NCBI GenBank assembly: GCA_945903635.1
Contig: CAMDOT010000035.1
Location: 1-35,456, forward strand
Length of the DNA: 35,456 nucleotides
Direction: 5' to 3'
From: Rhizobium sp. Q54
GTDB taxonomy: Bacteria > Pseudomonadota > Alphaproteobacteria > Reyranellales > Reyranellaceae
The notes below the pieces were generated by a model. It was given only the letters and a program-made list of their open reading frames with translations, did not search any database and was not told the DNA's origin. Of this stretch, positions 9,083 to 19,000 are shown piece by piece. Numbering within the stretch: the first letter of the stretch is position 1; each line of letters starts with the position of its first letter. The position numbers and the translations under genes are program-made.

Positions 9083-10291
9083 TCAATTGCTTAGAGAACG
9101 TTTCCGACAGCCTTCTTCGGCTCGCCGGCGGGCCTCGAGATCAGTTGCCTGGGCATGTTGGAGCGACTCCACCATGGTCACGGCTCCGTCCCACCCGACC
9201 AGCACATCTTCAACGATACGGGCAATATCGAGAAAACCAATACGCCGCGCCAGAAAGGCCGCAACGGCTGCCTCGTTGGCGGCATTCAGCACGATCGATG
9301 CAAGTCCTCCCGTGGCAAGCGCCTCGCGCGCCAAGCGTAGAGACGGAAAGCGGCCGGAATCGGGCGGCTCGAACGTCAGGGCCGAGAGGTTTCCGAAATC
9401 AAGGCGGGCGGCAGGCCCGTCGATACGCGATGGCCAGCCGAGAGCATAGGAGATCGGCACCCGCATGTCCTGGGTTCCAAGCTGGGCCAGAACCGAACCG
9501 TCGCGATAGCCCACCATCGAATGGATGACCGATTGGGGATGAACGATGATCTCGATCTTCTCCGCGGGGAGCCCGAACAGCAGGTGCGCCTCGATGAGCT
9601 CGAGGCCCTTGTTCATCAGCGTAGCCGAATCGATCGAGATCTTGTCGCCCATGTCCCAGTTGGGATGAGCAAGCGCCTGTTTCGGAGTGGCATCGGCCAT
9701 ATCGGCCAGCGACCAGTTTCGGAACGGACCACCCGATGCCGTCAGGATCAACCGGTCGATGGCCTGGCGTTGCTGCGGCTCAAAGACCTGGAAAATCGCA
9801 TTGTGCTCGGAATCCACTGGCAGCAGGACACCGCCCGACTCTTCGACCGCCTCGATCAACAGGCGGCCGGCGCAAACCAGAGCCTCCTTGTTCGCCAGGG
9901 CCACGATGGCGCCGCGTCGGGCCGCGGTGAGTGTCGGTGCAAGGCCGGCGAAGCCCACGACCGCCGCCATCACCCACTCTGCCGGCCGGGAAGCCGCTTC
10001 GGTCACCGCCTCGGGGCCTGCCGCCGCCACGATCGACGTACCTGCCAGTGCCTCCTTCAGCGCGCGGTAGCGCTTCGGATCAGCCACCACGGCTAGCCGT
10101 GCCCGCAAACGCCGCGCCTGTTCGGCGAGCAACTCAACCGAGGAGCCGGCAACCAGAGCCTCGACCCGATAGCTCGCCGGATCCCGGGCAATGAGATCGA
10201 CGGTGCTCTGACCGACCGAACCGGTCGACCCAAGAATGGTCACGCCGCGCGGCCGTTCGTGCGACGGCGCGGACCGGGGCTTCAGGTCCAA
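9083..10291 (-). CDS. dxr: 1-deoxy-D-xylulose 5-phosphate reductoisomerase
   Basis: The 402-residue enzyme makes 2-C-methyl-D-erythritol 4-phosphate from DXP with NADPH, the committed step of the non-mevalonate isoprenoid pathway. The NADPH loop GSTGSVGQST is at residues 21-30. Further motifs are LANKEALV, the metal-binding PVDSEHNAIFQ, the substrate loop SGGPFRNW and MNKGLELIEAH. The frame begins with TTG at 10289-10291, preceded by GGGGGAG eight bases upstream, and overlaps the end of cdsA by 10 nt. No ATG lies near, so TTG is the likely start; a GTG at 10243 is the alternative, but it would remove residues before the NADPH loop. It probably feeds the UppS step encoded upstream. Confidence 0.96.
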   Translation of the reverse strand: MDLKPRSAPSHERPRGVTILGSTGSVGQSTVDLIARDPASYRVEALVAGSSVELLAEQARRLRARLAVVADPKRYRALKEALAGTSIVAAAGPEAVTEAASRPAEWVMAAVVGFAGLAPTLTAARRGAIVALANKEALVCAGRLLIEAVEESGGVLLPVDSEHNAIFQVFEPQQRQAIDRLILTASGGPFRNWSLADMADATPKQALAHPNWDMGDKISIDSATLMNKGLELIEAHLLFGLPAEKIEIIVHPQSVIHSMVGYRDGSVLAQLGTQDMRVPISYALGWPSRIDGPAARLDFGNLSALTFEPPDSGRFPSLRLAREALATGGLASIVLNAANEAAVAAFLARRIGFLDIARIVEDVLVGWDGAVTMVESLQHAQATDLEARRRAEEGCRKRSLSN

Positions 10292-10980
10292 GGCCAGGCT
10301 CCCCCGGTCATCAGACGCACGAGTGCCACGGCGACGAGAACGGCGACCAATCCATCGACACGGTCCAGCAACCCGCCATGTCCAGGGATCAGATTGCCGC
10401 TATCCTTCACGCCCGCCCCCCGTTTGGCCGCAGACTCCGCAAGGTCCCCGAGTTGGCCCACGATAGCCAGACAAGCACCCGTCACGGCGAGGGAAAGTGT
10501 CGTACCCAAGCCGAACGCGAACCCCATGGCCGCGCTGGCGGTTGCCGCCCAGGCCATACCGCCGATCAGGCCCGACCACGTCTTGCTCGGACTGATGCTC
10601 GGCGCGAGTTTTGCTCCGCCTGCCGAGGCGCCGACGAAATACGCTCCGATATCGGTCGCCCAAATACAGGCGACGATCCAAATGACGGTCTCCCGGCCCA
10701 GAACCGGCTGATGGCGCAACCACAACAGCGCGACCAAGGCGGCCAAGGCGTAGACGTAGGCCAATAGTCGAATCGCCGGACGGCCTCGGGTCAGCCGCGT
10801 CCATTCCCAGATCATGAGAGGTGCGGCAATCGCTGCCACGAGATCGATCCAGGGAAAACCGAACCAGATCGCCGCCAGCAGCAGCGGCCCCAGAACCACG
10901 GCCGACAGGATCCGCAACGGCAGACCGCGAAATCGGCTTTTGCGCCCCGGTGACGGGGCGTCAGCCGCTGACGCCACCAT
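10282..10980 (-). CDS. cdsA: Phosphatidate cytidylyltransferase (CDP-diacylglycerol synthase)
   Basis: This 232-residue integral membrane enzyme makes CDP-diacylglycerol from phosphatidic acid and CTP, the branch point of phospholipid synthesis. The family signature is complete in the C-terminal part: SAAKRGAGVKDSGNLIPGHG followed by GLLDRVD. Several hydrophobic segments precede it, and SKTWSG lies at about residue 130. It is shorter than E. coli CdsA (285 aa), which is common in alphaproteobacteria. The ATG lies inside the last codons of uppS (20-nt overlap), and its 3' end overlaps dxr, so these three genes are translationally linked. Confidence 0.95.
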   Translation of the reverse strand: MVASAADAPSPGRKSRFRGLPLRILSAVVLGPLLLAAIWFGFPWIDLVAAIAAPLMIWEWTRLTRGRPAIRLLAYVYALAALVALLWLRHQPVLGRETVIWIVACIWATDIGAYFVGASAGGAKLAPSISPSKTWSGLIGGMAWAATASAAMGFAFGLGTTLSLAVTGACLAIVGQLGDLAESAAKRGAGVKDSGNLIPGHGGLLDRVDGLVAVLVAVALVRLMTGGAWPWT

Positions 10981-11701
10981 AACGCCGCTCGCGCCGACGG
11001 AACTCGGCAGTTGCCCGTTCCAGGTCTTCCTTGCCGAAATCGGGCCACAGCGTGTCGACGAACACCAGTTCCGAGTACGCGCATTGCCACAACAGAAAAT
11101 TACTGATGCGCTGTTCCCCGCTCGTCCGAATGAGGAGGTCCGGATCGGGCACGCCCGCAGTCAGCAACTCTCGCTCGAAGAGATTGGCATCAATGCGATC
11201 GACGGCGAGTTCGCCTGCCGCGACCTGCCGTGCAAGGCTGCGGGTTGCGCGCAGGATCTCGTCGCGCGAACCATAGTTGATGCAGATGTTGACATCGATG
11301 CGAGTGTTGCTTTGCGTCAGGCTCTCGGCGTCCGCGATGTCGCGCACGATATCCGGTGCCAACCCGTCGCGATTGCCGATGACCCGCAACCGGGCGCCAT
11401 TCTTGTGGAGTTCCTCGAGCTCGTTGCGCAGATAATGCCGCAGCAAGCCCATCAGGTCGCTGACCTCGTCGGCCGGCCGGGTCCAGTTCTCGGTGGAGAA
11501 GGCAAACAGCGTGAGGACCGGAATACCGAGTTCCCCCGCACCGCGCACGACGCGACGCACCGCATCCGCTCCCCGGCGATGTCCCGCCACGCGCGGCAGT
11601 CCGCGCGCCTTCGCCCACCGACCGTTGCCATCCATGATGATGGCGACGTGGTTGGGACCCGGCGACGGGTCGGGATTGGCGGGCAGCGGGGCGGTCGACA
11701 T
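10961..11701 (-). CDS. uppS: Undecaprenyl diphosphate synthase (cis-prenyltransferase)
   Basis: The 246-residue cytosolic or membrane-associated enzyme adds cis isoprene units to farnesyl diphosphate to give the C55 lipid carrier used for peptidoglycan and surface polymers. The signature IIMDGNGRWAKARG carries the catalytic Asp24. FSTENW is at about residue 70, and the substrate-binding LLIRTSGEQRISNFLLWQ near residue 195. The start ATG at 11699-11701 overlaps the frr stop as TGATG. An in-frame TTG one codon earlier is possible but less likely. The gene is embedded in the frr-uppS-cdsA-dxr order typical of Proteobacteria. Confidence 0.97.
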   Translation of the reverse strand: MSTAPLPANPDPSPGPNHVAIIMDGNGRWAKARGLPRVAGHRRGADAVRRVVRGAGELGIPVLTLFAFSTENWTRPADEVSDLMGLLRHYLRNELEELHKNGARLRVIGNRDGLAPDIVRDIADAESLTQSNTRIDVNICINYGSRDEILRATRSLARQVAAGELAVDRIDANLFERELLTAGVPDPDLLIRTSGEQRISNFLLWQCAYSELVFVDTLWPDFGKEDLERATAEFRRRERRYGGVSG

Positions 11702-12255
11702 CAAACCGTCGTGATCTCTTTTTCTTTGTGAGCGAGAGCCTCGTCGATCAGCTTCACGTGCCGATCGGTCAGCTTCTGGACCTCGTCGGACTTTTGCCGG
11801 TGCTCGTCCTGCGAGATCTTGTGATCTTTCTCGGCCTTCTTGAGGGACTCCATGCCGTCACGTCGCACATTGCGCACGGCGACGCGGCCGTGCTCGGCGT
11901 ACTTGTGCGCAAGCTTGGCGAGTTCGGCGCGCCGCTCACTGGTCAGCTCGGGAATGGGAATACGGATCATCTGCCCGTCAGGTGCCGGATTGAGGCCGAG
12001 GCCGGCCTCACGGATCGCCTTGGCCGTCGACACGACCAGGCCCTTGTCCCAGACACTGACGGTGAGCAGGCGCGGCTCGGGCGCACTCACCGTCCCGACC
12101 TGGTTCAGTGACATACGCTGGCCATAGGCTTCGACCACTACAGGGTCGAGCAGATTGACCGATGCACGGCCGGTCCGGAGGCCGGCGAACTCCTTCTTCA
12201 GGGCGTCCATGGCACCGTGCATGCGTTTCTCGAGTTCCTTGACGTCCGCGCTCAT
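11701..12255 (-). CDS. frr: Ribosome recycling factor
   Basis: The 184-residue protein splits the post-termination ribosome together with EF-G. It shows the standard two-domain RRF pattern: an N-terminal helix with [22 protein letters not shown], the beta-rich middle domain ([11 protein letters not shown]...[13 protein letters not shown]) and two long C-terminal helices with [16 protein letters not shown]. Length is normal (185 in E. coli). It starts 2 nt after pyrH and its TGA overlaps the uppS ATG. Confidence 0.98.
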   Translation of the reverse strand: MSADVKELEKRMHGAMDALKKEFAGLRTGRASVNLLDPVVVEAYGQRMSLNQVGTVSAPEPRLLTVSVWDKGLVVSTAKAIREAGLGLNPAPDGQMIRIPIPELTSERRAELAKLAHKYAEHGRVAVRNVRRDGMESLKKAEKDHKISQDEHRQKSDEVQKLTDRHVKLIDEALAHKEKEITTV

Positions 12256-12257
12256 CT

Positions 12258-12983
12258 TCAGCCCTCGCTCTTGATGATGGTGAAGGTCCCCTCCCCGCGC
12301 ATCGTCGCGGCGAATGCACCGGGCTTGTGGATGTCGAATACGATGATCGGAATTCGGTTCTCGCGTGCCAGCGAGATTGCCGACGCATCCATCACCTGCA
12401 GATCACGCGACAGCACGTCCATGTAAGTCAAAGTGTCGTAGCGCTCGGCGGTCTTGTCCTTGCGCGGATCCGCGGAATAAACACCGTCGACCTGGGTACC
12501 CTTCAGCAGGGCATCCACGCCCATCTCGGCGGCGCGCAGTGCCGCTGCGGTGTCGGTGGTGAAGAATGGATTGCCGGTGCCTGCGGCAAAAATCACCACC
12601 CGACCCTTTTCCATGTGCCGCGCGGCGCGGCGGCGAATGTAGGGCTCGCACACCGTGGTCATCGGGATCGCCGACTGAACCCTGGTCTGCAGGTCCTGAC
12701 GCTCGAGGGCGCTTTGCATCGCGAGTGAATTGATGACCGTGGCCAACATGCCCATGTAGTCGCCGCTTGCGCGATCCATGCCCGAGGCAGCTGCCGAGAC
12801 ACCGCGAAAGATGTTTCCCCCGCCGATCACCAGACAGACCTGGACGCCCATGCTGTGCACGGCCTTCACTTCCTGTGCAACCATGGAGACCATGGCGGGA
12901 TCCAGCCCATATTCGCGATTACCCATCAAACCCTCTCCGGAGAGCTTGAGAAGGACACGGCGGTAGCGGGGACCGGATGGCAT
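12258..12983 (-). CDS. pyrH: Uridylate kinase (UMP kinase)
   Basis: The 241-residue amino-acid-kinase-fold enzyme phosphorylates UMP to UDP with ATP. Motifs are [12 protein letters not shown] at the N-terminus, [30 protein letters not shown] and the C-terminal [18 protein letters not shown]. The frame is open 15 codons further upstream, but the ATG at 12981-12983 gives the standard N-terminus ([17 protein letters not shown]) and has CAGAGG seven bases upstream. It follows tsf after 69 nt and is nearly fused to frr. Confidence 0.97.
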   Translation of the reverse strand: MPSGPRYRRVLLKLSGEGLMGNREYGLDPAMVSMVAQEVKAVHSMGVQVCLVIGGGNIFRGVSAAASGMDRASGDYMGMLATVINSLAMQSALERQDLQTRVQSAIPMTTVCEPYIRRRAARHMEKGRVVIFAAGTGNPFFTTDTAAALRAAEMGVDALLKGTQVDGVYSADPRKDKTAERYDTLTYMDVLSRDLQVMDASAISLARENRIPIIVFDIHKPGAFAATMRGEGTFTIIKSEG

Positions 12984-13052
12984 CAGATGCCTCTGAAAGC
13001 GCGTTCTTGGGCGGCGCGGGCTTCCCACCCACGCACCAGTACCGAATTCATA

Positions 13053-13979
13053 CTACTTCTTGAGCTGGGCAGCCACCTCGGCCGCGAAATCCTCCGACTT
13101 CTTCTCGATCCCTTCACCCAGCGCAAAGCGCAGGAAGCCCGCCAAACGGACCGGCGCGCCGACCTGCTTGGCCGCCTCGTCGACGACTTTGGAAACGCGG
13201 CTCTTGCCGTCGATGACGAAGAGCTGCTCGAGCAGCACCACTTCCTGGTGGAACTTGCGCAGGCCGCCCTCGACCATCTTGGCGATGATGTCGGCAGCCT
13301 TGCCGCTCTGGCCGGCCTTTTCGGCCAGCACGCCGCGTTCGCGTTCGATGGCTACCTGATCGAGGTCGGCCACGGTCAGCGACTGCGGATTTGCGGCCGC
13401 CACATGCATGGCGAGCTGCTTCGCCAGCGCCGCCAGCTTGGCCTTGTCGCCGGTCGATTCGAGCGCCACCAGGACACCGATCTTGCCGAGATCCGGCGCC
13501 ACGGCGTTGTGCACATAGGCGGCCACGACACCGTCCGATACCGAGAGCGAGGCGGTGCGGCGCAGCGACATGTTCTCGCCGATGGTGGCGATCATATGCG
13601 TGAGCTCACCTTGAATGTCGCGGTCCGTACCCGGGAACGGCGCGGCGGCGATCTTGGTCATGTCGCCACCCGTGTCGAGCGCGGCGCGAGCGGCGGCGGC
13701 TACGAACTTCTGGAAGGTGTCGTTACGGCCAACGAAATCGGTTTCGGCGTTGACCTCGATGACGGCGCCGCGGTTGCCGCTGGCGATCACGCCGACCAGA
13801 CCCTCGGCCGCGATCCGGCCGGCCTTCTTGGCAGCTGCTGAAAGCCCCTTGGTGCGCAGCCAGTCGATCGCCTTCTCGAGGTCGCCTTGGACTTCGCTCA
13901 AGGCCTTCTTGCAATCCATCATGCCTGCGCCGGTCTTTTCGCGCAGTTCCTTGACCAGGGAAGCGGTGATCTCAGCCAT
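13053..13979 (-). CDS. tsf: Translation elongation factor Ts
   Basis: The 308-residue protein is the GDP/GTP exchange factor for EF-Tu. The N-terminal UBA-like domain carries the [16 protein letters not shown] signature, and the next motif, [18 protein letters not shown], marks the first EF-Ts subdomain. A second subdomain with the [12 protein letters not shown] segment and a coiled-coil region follow. Length is that of alphaproteobacterial homologues. It lies 89 nt after rpsB, with a hairpin in the gap that may set the ratio of the two products. Confidence 0.98.
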   Translation of the reverse strand: MAEITASLVKELREKTGAGMMDCKKALSEVQGDLEKAIDWLRTKGLSAAAKKAGRIAAEGLVGVIASGNRGAVIEVNAETDFVGRNDTFQKFVAAAARAALDTGGDMTKIAAAPFPGTDRDIQGELTHMIATIGENMSLRRTASLSVSDGVVAAYVHNAVAPDLGKIGVLVALESTGDKAKLAALAKQLAMHVAAANPQSLTVADLDQVAIERERGVLAEKAGQSGKAADIIAKMVEGGLRKFHQEVVLLEQLFVIDGKSRVSKVVDEAAKQVGAPVRLAGFLRFALGEGIEKKSEDFAAEVAAQLKK

Positions 13980-14017
13980 GTCGTGCTCCGTTTGGTGCAG
14001 CCTAGTTGGTGCAACAA

Positions 14018-14039
14018 GGGCCGGTCTTCCGACCGGCCC
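14018..14039 (-). terminator. rpsB-tsf intergenic hairpin (attenuator or partial terminator)
   Basis: Between rpsB and tsf lies a perfect 9-bp inverted repeat, GGGCCGGTC and GACCGGCCC, with a 4-base loop. On the transcribed minus strand it is followed by TTGTTGC, a weak U-tract. Such a structure could end part of the transcripts after rpsB, or act as an RNA-processing site, so that S2 and EF-Ts are made in different amounts. The stem is seen directly; the role is inferred. Confidence 0.55.
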
Positions 14040-14068
14040 CTTTGAATCCTCGTCGAGAAGGGCCCGAC

Positions 14069-14863
14069 CTACTCCGCCGGCGCCGCTTCGGCGACAACGG
14101 CATCGGCTGCTGCCGCCGGTACTTCCTCGACCGGAGGTTCGGTGAGCTCGCCCACGTCGCCGCCCGATGCCGCAATCTCGGCGCGGATACCGTCAAGCAC
14201 GGCTCCGGACAGCAGCTCGCAGAACAGGGAGACGGCGCGAATGGCGTCGTCGTTGCCCGGGATCGGAAAATCGATGCCGTCGGGATCGGATTTGCTGTCG
14301 AGGATCGCCACGATCGGAATGCCGCGTTTGCGCGCTTCCTGAACGGCGATCGCTTCCTTGTTGGTGTCGATGATGAACAGCAGGTCGGGCGTGCCGCCCA
14401 TTTCCTTGATGCCGCCCAGCGACCGCTCGAGCTTGTCACGCTCGCGCGTCAGGTCGAGCTGCTCTTTCTTGGTGAGACCCACGACATCGCCCTTCAGGCG
14501 GTCGTCGAGCTCGCGCAGCCGCTTGATCGACGCCGAGATGGTCTGCCAGTTGGTGATCATGCCGCCCAGCCAGCGGTGGTTCACGTAGTACTGGCCGCAG
14601 CGCTTGGCCGCGTCGGCGACGCGCTCGGACGCCGCTGCCTTGGTGCCGACGAACAGGACGCGACCGCCGCTGGCCACGACGTCGCGGACCCGCTGCAGCG
14701 CCTGCTCGAGCAGAGGCACCGTCTTGGTGAGATCGATGATATGGACCCCGTTCCGGACCCCGAACAGGTACGGCTTCATCTTGGGGTTCCAACGGCGCGT
14801 GTGATGGCCGAAGTGGACGCCGGCTTCCAGAAGCTGGCGCATCGTCAATGTCGGCATAGCCAT
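14069..14863 (-). CDS. rpsB: 30S ribosomal protein S2
   Basis: The 264-residue small-subunit protein has the S2 signatures [28 protein letters not shown] at the N-terminus and [12 protein letters not shown] and [19 protein letters not shown] in the body. After about residue 230 a short Ala/Glu/Pro-rich tail follows, common in alphaproteobacteria. The frame is open 35 codons further upstream, but the ATG at 14861-14863 is preceded by AAAAGGAG six bases away and gives the conserved start. Its own promoter is likely in the 175-nt upstream gap. Confidence 0.98.
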   Translation of the reverse strand: MAMPTLTMRQLLEAGVHFGHHTRRWNPKMKPYLFGVRNGVHIIDLTKTVPLLEQALQRVRDVVASGGRVLFVGTKAAASERVADAAKRCGQYYVNHRWLGGMITNWQTISASIKRLRELDDRLKGDVVGLTKKEQLDLTRERDKLERSLGGIKEMGGTPDLLFIIDTNKEAIAVQEARKRGIPIVAILDSKSDPDGIDFPIPGNDDAIRAVSLFCELLSGAVLDGIRAEIAASGGDVGELTEPPVEEVPAAAADAVVAEAAPAE

Positions 14864-14880
14864 GCCGTTCTCCTTTTCCG

Positions 14881-14911
14881 GTTGGGCCTCCGCGGGCGTC
14901 CGTCCCCCAAC
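14881..14911 (-). promoter_or_regulatory. Inverted repeat in the rpsB leader
   Basis: GTTGGG (14881-14886) and CCCAAC (14906-14911) are exact complements that enclose 19 GC-rich bases, about 20 nt before the rpsB ATG. The leader RNA of rpsB is a known target of autoregulation by S2 in other bacteria. Whether this hairpin does that here is an inference; no family model was checked. Confidence 0.25.
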
Positions 14912-14989
14912 TCTTGCGAATCTTGGGACACCGGAGCGAGCGGCGGGATGTCTCCCCGTCGACCGCAAACCCGCGTGCGAAGTGGCGTG

Positions 14990-15018
14990 TTTCTAGGGGT
15001 TTACGTCCCGAATTGCAA
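14990..15018 (-). promoter_or_regulatory. Putative rpsB promoter
   Basis: On the minus strand TTGCAA (15018-15013) and TAGAAA (14995-14990) are separated by 17 nt, and each matches four of six consensus bases. They lie about 130 nt before the rpsB start, in the gap after the DUF72 gene, where a strong ribosomal promoter is expected. This would leave a leader of about 120 nt. Confidence 0.35.
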
Positions 15019-15038
15019 GCACCAATGAAATCAAGGAC

Positions 15039-16049
15039 TTAGGCCAACTCCCGGGCGATTTCCCCGGCCAATTTGAGAAGCGACAGGGGCGCGCTCCCCT
15101 CGGCCTTGTTGTTGGCGGTGATCCAGACCTTTTGCTTGGCCTTGAAGGCATCGGCCGCCATCCGGGCCAAGATACGGCGGGTTTCACTGTCCTCATCCAC
15201 CAGCCGGTCGAAGGGCTCGTAGCGCTGCTTGGCGGCCTGATAGAGAAAGCCCCGGTGCAGGTTCCAGCGGACCACCAGGGGCCCGGGAGCGTCGCTGTCG
15301 AGCGCCCGCAGCGCCATGGCCTGACGTTCGACCTCGGGCATCCGGTCGTGCAGGCCGACGCAATAGCGTACTTCAGCGGCAGCCAGCATGCGCATCAGCC
15401 GGGGCGTCAACAGTTCGGCGTTGCGTAGTTCCAGGGCGTAGAGCGGCCGATACTTGCCGAGTTCGCGCGGCAAGGCCGAGAAGAACGCGGCCAGCCGATC
15501 GACCAGGCCAGCCGCCTCGGTCACCAGCCCGCGCGGCAACGGCGAGACCTGGAAGACCAGGGGACCTGCCTTGGCGCCCAGCCCTTCCAGGCAGGGCACG
15601 ACGAACTCGCGCGTGGCAATGGCGGCATCGAGGAAGTGCGGATTGGCGACCTTCGCCCGTCCGTCCTCATCGCGCATCACGGCATCGCAGACCAGGGCCG
15701 GCGCTTTCACCACGAAGCTGAAATCGTCCGGCACCTGATTGGCGTACCGTGCATATTCCATGGCCGAGATGGCCGCATAGAAGGTCCGGTCGAGGCTGAC
15801 GGTTCGCAGCATCGGGATCTGGGCATAGGCCGCGAGTCCTTTGCGACTAAGCGCCGGCTGCGGATGAACACCTTCGTAGACGAGACCACGCCAGCCCGGG
15901 AAGAACCACGATGAGGTGCCGAGGCGAATCTCGGATGGCAGGTCCGGTGCCTCCAGCAGTGGCGATTGCGACGCTGGAAGGACGTCTCCTGCCGCAGCGC
16001 GGCGCTTGGGCGGGCTGGGCGTTTCGAACAGGCCGGGCTGGCGGCTCAA
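15039..16049 (-). CDS. DUF72 (YecE-like) family protein, TIM-barrel
   Basis: The 336-residue protein begins with about 35 Pro- and Ala-rich residues, then the DUF72 domain: IRLGTSSWFFPGWRGLVYEG, the SLDRTFYAA strand, DDFSFVVKAP, LVFQVSP, YALELRN and VVRWNLHRG. The family has a TIM-barrel fold and no settled biochemical role; a link to nucleic acid or metal chemistry is only speculative. The start is TTG at 16047-16049. It overlaps the dnaE stop (TTGA) and sits four bases after GGAGG, so translation is probably coupled to dnaE. The next ATG is far inside the domain. Confidence 0.86.
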   Translation of the reverse strand: MSRQPGLFETPSPPKRRAAAGDVLPASQSPLLEAPDLPSEIRLGTSSWFFPGWRGLVYEGVHPQPALSRKGLAAYAQIPMLRTVSLDRTFYAAISAMEYARYANQVPDDFSFVVKAPALVCDAVMRDEDGRAKVANPHFLDAAIATREFVVPCLEGLGAKAGPLVFQVSPLPRGLVTEAAGLVDRLAAFFSALPRELGKYRPLYALELRNAELLTPRLMRMLAAAEVRYCVGLHDRMPEVERQAMALRALDSDAPGPLVVRWNLHRGFLYQAAKQRYEPFDRLVDEDSETRRILARMAADAFKAKQKVWITANNKAEGSAPLSLLKLAGEIARELA

Positions 16050-19000
16050 ATTTCCTCCACCTGCGCAATGCCCGGCAGCATGCCGATGGCGTCACGCAGG
16101 CCGCCCGCTATCGAATACGTTCCGGGCAGGGTCACCTCTGCCTCCGACTCGTCGGGCATGGGAACCACCAGCGTGACGCGTCCCCGCCCCTTCTTGCCAT
16201 CGAGCATCTTGCGCAGCGCTTCGAGGGCCGCCGGATCGGAAATGATGATGCGCAGACCCGCGGCGGCGTTGGCCACGGCGTCGTCGAGCTTCTCCACGGT
16301 CTGCGCCGTGAGCTTCACCTGCTCGCCATCGAGCCGGCCGTCGGCCGAGACCAGCACCGCCTGCCCCGGCTCCAGCAGATTGCGCTTGCTGCCGAGGAGT
16401 TCGCTGAACACCGTGAGTTCGAAGGCACCCGATTGATCGGAACATTGCACGAAGGCAAAGCGGTTGCCCTTGGCCGAGGTCCGCTCCATGCGGTCGATGA
16501 CGGTGCCGGCGAGCTTGATTCGGCCGGGCGTGCCACGCGCCAGCAGCGCCGTCAGATCGGCGGCGCGACAGACGCCCAACCGTTGCAAGCTGCGTTCATA
16601 GGCCGCCAGCGGATGCGACGAAAGATAGAAGCCGATCGCGGCGAATTCGTTCTGCAACCGCTCCATCGGTGCCCAGTCGGGCATCTTGGGAAACTGCGGC
16701 CGGCGTTGCGCGGTATCGTCGCCGAAGAGGCTGTTCTGGTTGCTGCCGCGCGATTCGTGCGTCGCCTGGGAATGACGTGTCAGCGCTTCAACGGCACCGA
16801 ACGTCTGGGCACGATTCTTGTTCAAGGAATCGAATGCCCCCGCCTTCACCAATCCTTCGATAAGCCTCTTGTTGATCACGCGCTGGTCCAGCCGCTCGGC
16901 AAAGTCGAACAGATCCCTGAACGGCCCACTCTCCACGCGTTCCTCGGCGAGTCGCGACATCGCTTCGCGGCCGACGCCCTTGATCGCCGACAGCGCGTAG
17001 CGCACTGCCTTCTTGCCTTCCGGCGTCGTCTCGACCGCGAACTCGGCAAACGAATTGTTCACGTCCGGTCCCAGCAGAGGAATCTGCAGCCGCTCGAGTT
17101 CTCGCCGGAAATTGCCGATCTTGTCGGTATTGCCCATGTCGAGCGTCATCGACGCGGCGAAGAATTCGACCGGATAGTTCGCCTTGAGATAGGCTGTCTG
17201 ATAGGCGACCAACGCGTAAGGCGCAGAATGGCACTTGTTGAAGCCATAGCCTGCGAACTTGGCGACCTTGTCGAAGATCATCGAGGCACGTGCGTCCTCG
17301 ACCTCGTTCTTGCGGGCGCCTTCGATGAAGGTCGCCCGTTGGGCGTCCATCTCGGACTGGATCTTCTTGCCCATGGCACGGCGCAGCAGATCGGCGCCGC
17401 CCAGAGAATAGCCGGACAGCACCTGGGCGATCTGCATGACCTGCTCCTGGTAGACCATGATGCCGTAGGTCTCTTCCAGAATGCCCTTCAGCGAGGGATG
17501 CAGATAATCCGGCTTCTCCTGCCCGTTCTTGACGCTGATATAGGTCGGGATGTCGTCCATCGGTCCGGGCCGATAAAGCGCCACCAGTGCGATCAGATCC
17601 TCGAAACGATTGGGCTTCAGCTTGCTGAGGATATCGCGCATGCCGCTGCCTTCCATCTGGAAGACCCCGTAGGCATCGCCCTTGGCCAGCATCCGGAAGG
17701 TCGGCTCATCGTCGAGTGGAATCTTGTCGATCTTGATCTTGTCGTGACCGATCAGGCCGCACGCCTTCTCGATCACCGTGAGGGTCTTGAGCCCGAGGAA
17801 GTCGAATTTCACCAGACCGGCGGTCTCCACCCATTTCATATTGAATTGGGTAGCCGGCAGAGATTCCTTGTTGTCGGTGTCGCGATAGAGCGGCACCAGT
17901 TCCTCGAGAGGACGGTCACCGATCACGACGCCTGCGGCATGGGTCGAGGCGTTGCGGAACAGGCCTTCGAGCTGCAGCGCGAGATCGATCAGCCGCTTGA
18001 TCTCTTCGTCCGCCTGATACTGCTCCTTCAGGAGTTGCTCGCTCTCGAGCGCCTGGGCGAGCGTGACCGGCTTGGCCGGGTTGTTCGGCACCAGCTTGCA
18101 GATGCGATCCACCTGGCCGTAGGGCATCCCGAGCACGCGACCGACGTCGCGCAGCACTGCACGTGCCTGCAGCTTGCCGAAGGTGATAATGGCGGCGACG
18201 CGATCGTGCCCATACTCGTCGCGCACATAGCGGATCACGCGATCGCGCTTGTCCTGGCAAAAGTCGATGTCGAAGTCGGGCATCGACACGCGTTCGGGAT
18301 TGAGAAAGCGCTCGAACAGCAAGCCCCATCGCAAGGGGTCGAGATCGGTGATCTTGAGCGCCCAGGCCACGAGCGATCCCGCGCCCGAGCCGCGGCCGGG
18401 CCCGACGGGAATGCCGTTGTCCTTGGCCCACTGGATGAAATCGGCAACGATCAGGAAGTAGCCCGAGAAGCCCATCTTCTCGATCATGTTGAGTTCGTAG
18501 ACCAGCCGCTCCTGGTAAAGCTCGAAGGCGATGTCGCCGGCAAGGCGGTCTCCTGCCTTCAGGATGGCAAGGCCGTTCTCGGCCATCTCCTTCAGCGCGT
18601 CCTTCTCCGCGCGGCCGCCGAGCTTGGTGTAGCGCGGCAGGATCGGCTTGCGCGGCTCGGGCATGTACGAGCAGCGCTGGGCGATCGCCAGGGTGTTGTC
18701 GCAAGCCTCCGGCAGATCGGAGAAGACAGCACGCATCTCGGCCGCAGACTTGAAATAGTGCTCGGGCGTCAGCCGGCGGCGATTGGGGTCCTCGATATGG
18801 ACACCCTGCTCGATGCAAAGCAGAACGTCGTGCGCCTCGTACATCGATGCCTTGGGGAAATGCACGTCATTGGTCGCCACCAGCGGCAGGTCGCGTGCAT
18901 AGGCGAGGTCGAGCAGCGGCGCCTCGATCCGGCGCTCGCTGTCCTCGCCATGACGCTGCAGTTCGACATAGAGTCTGCCGTCAAACGTGGCTTGCAGGCG

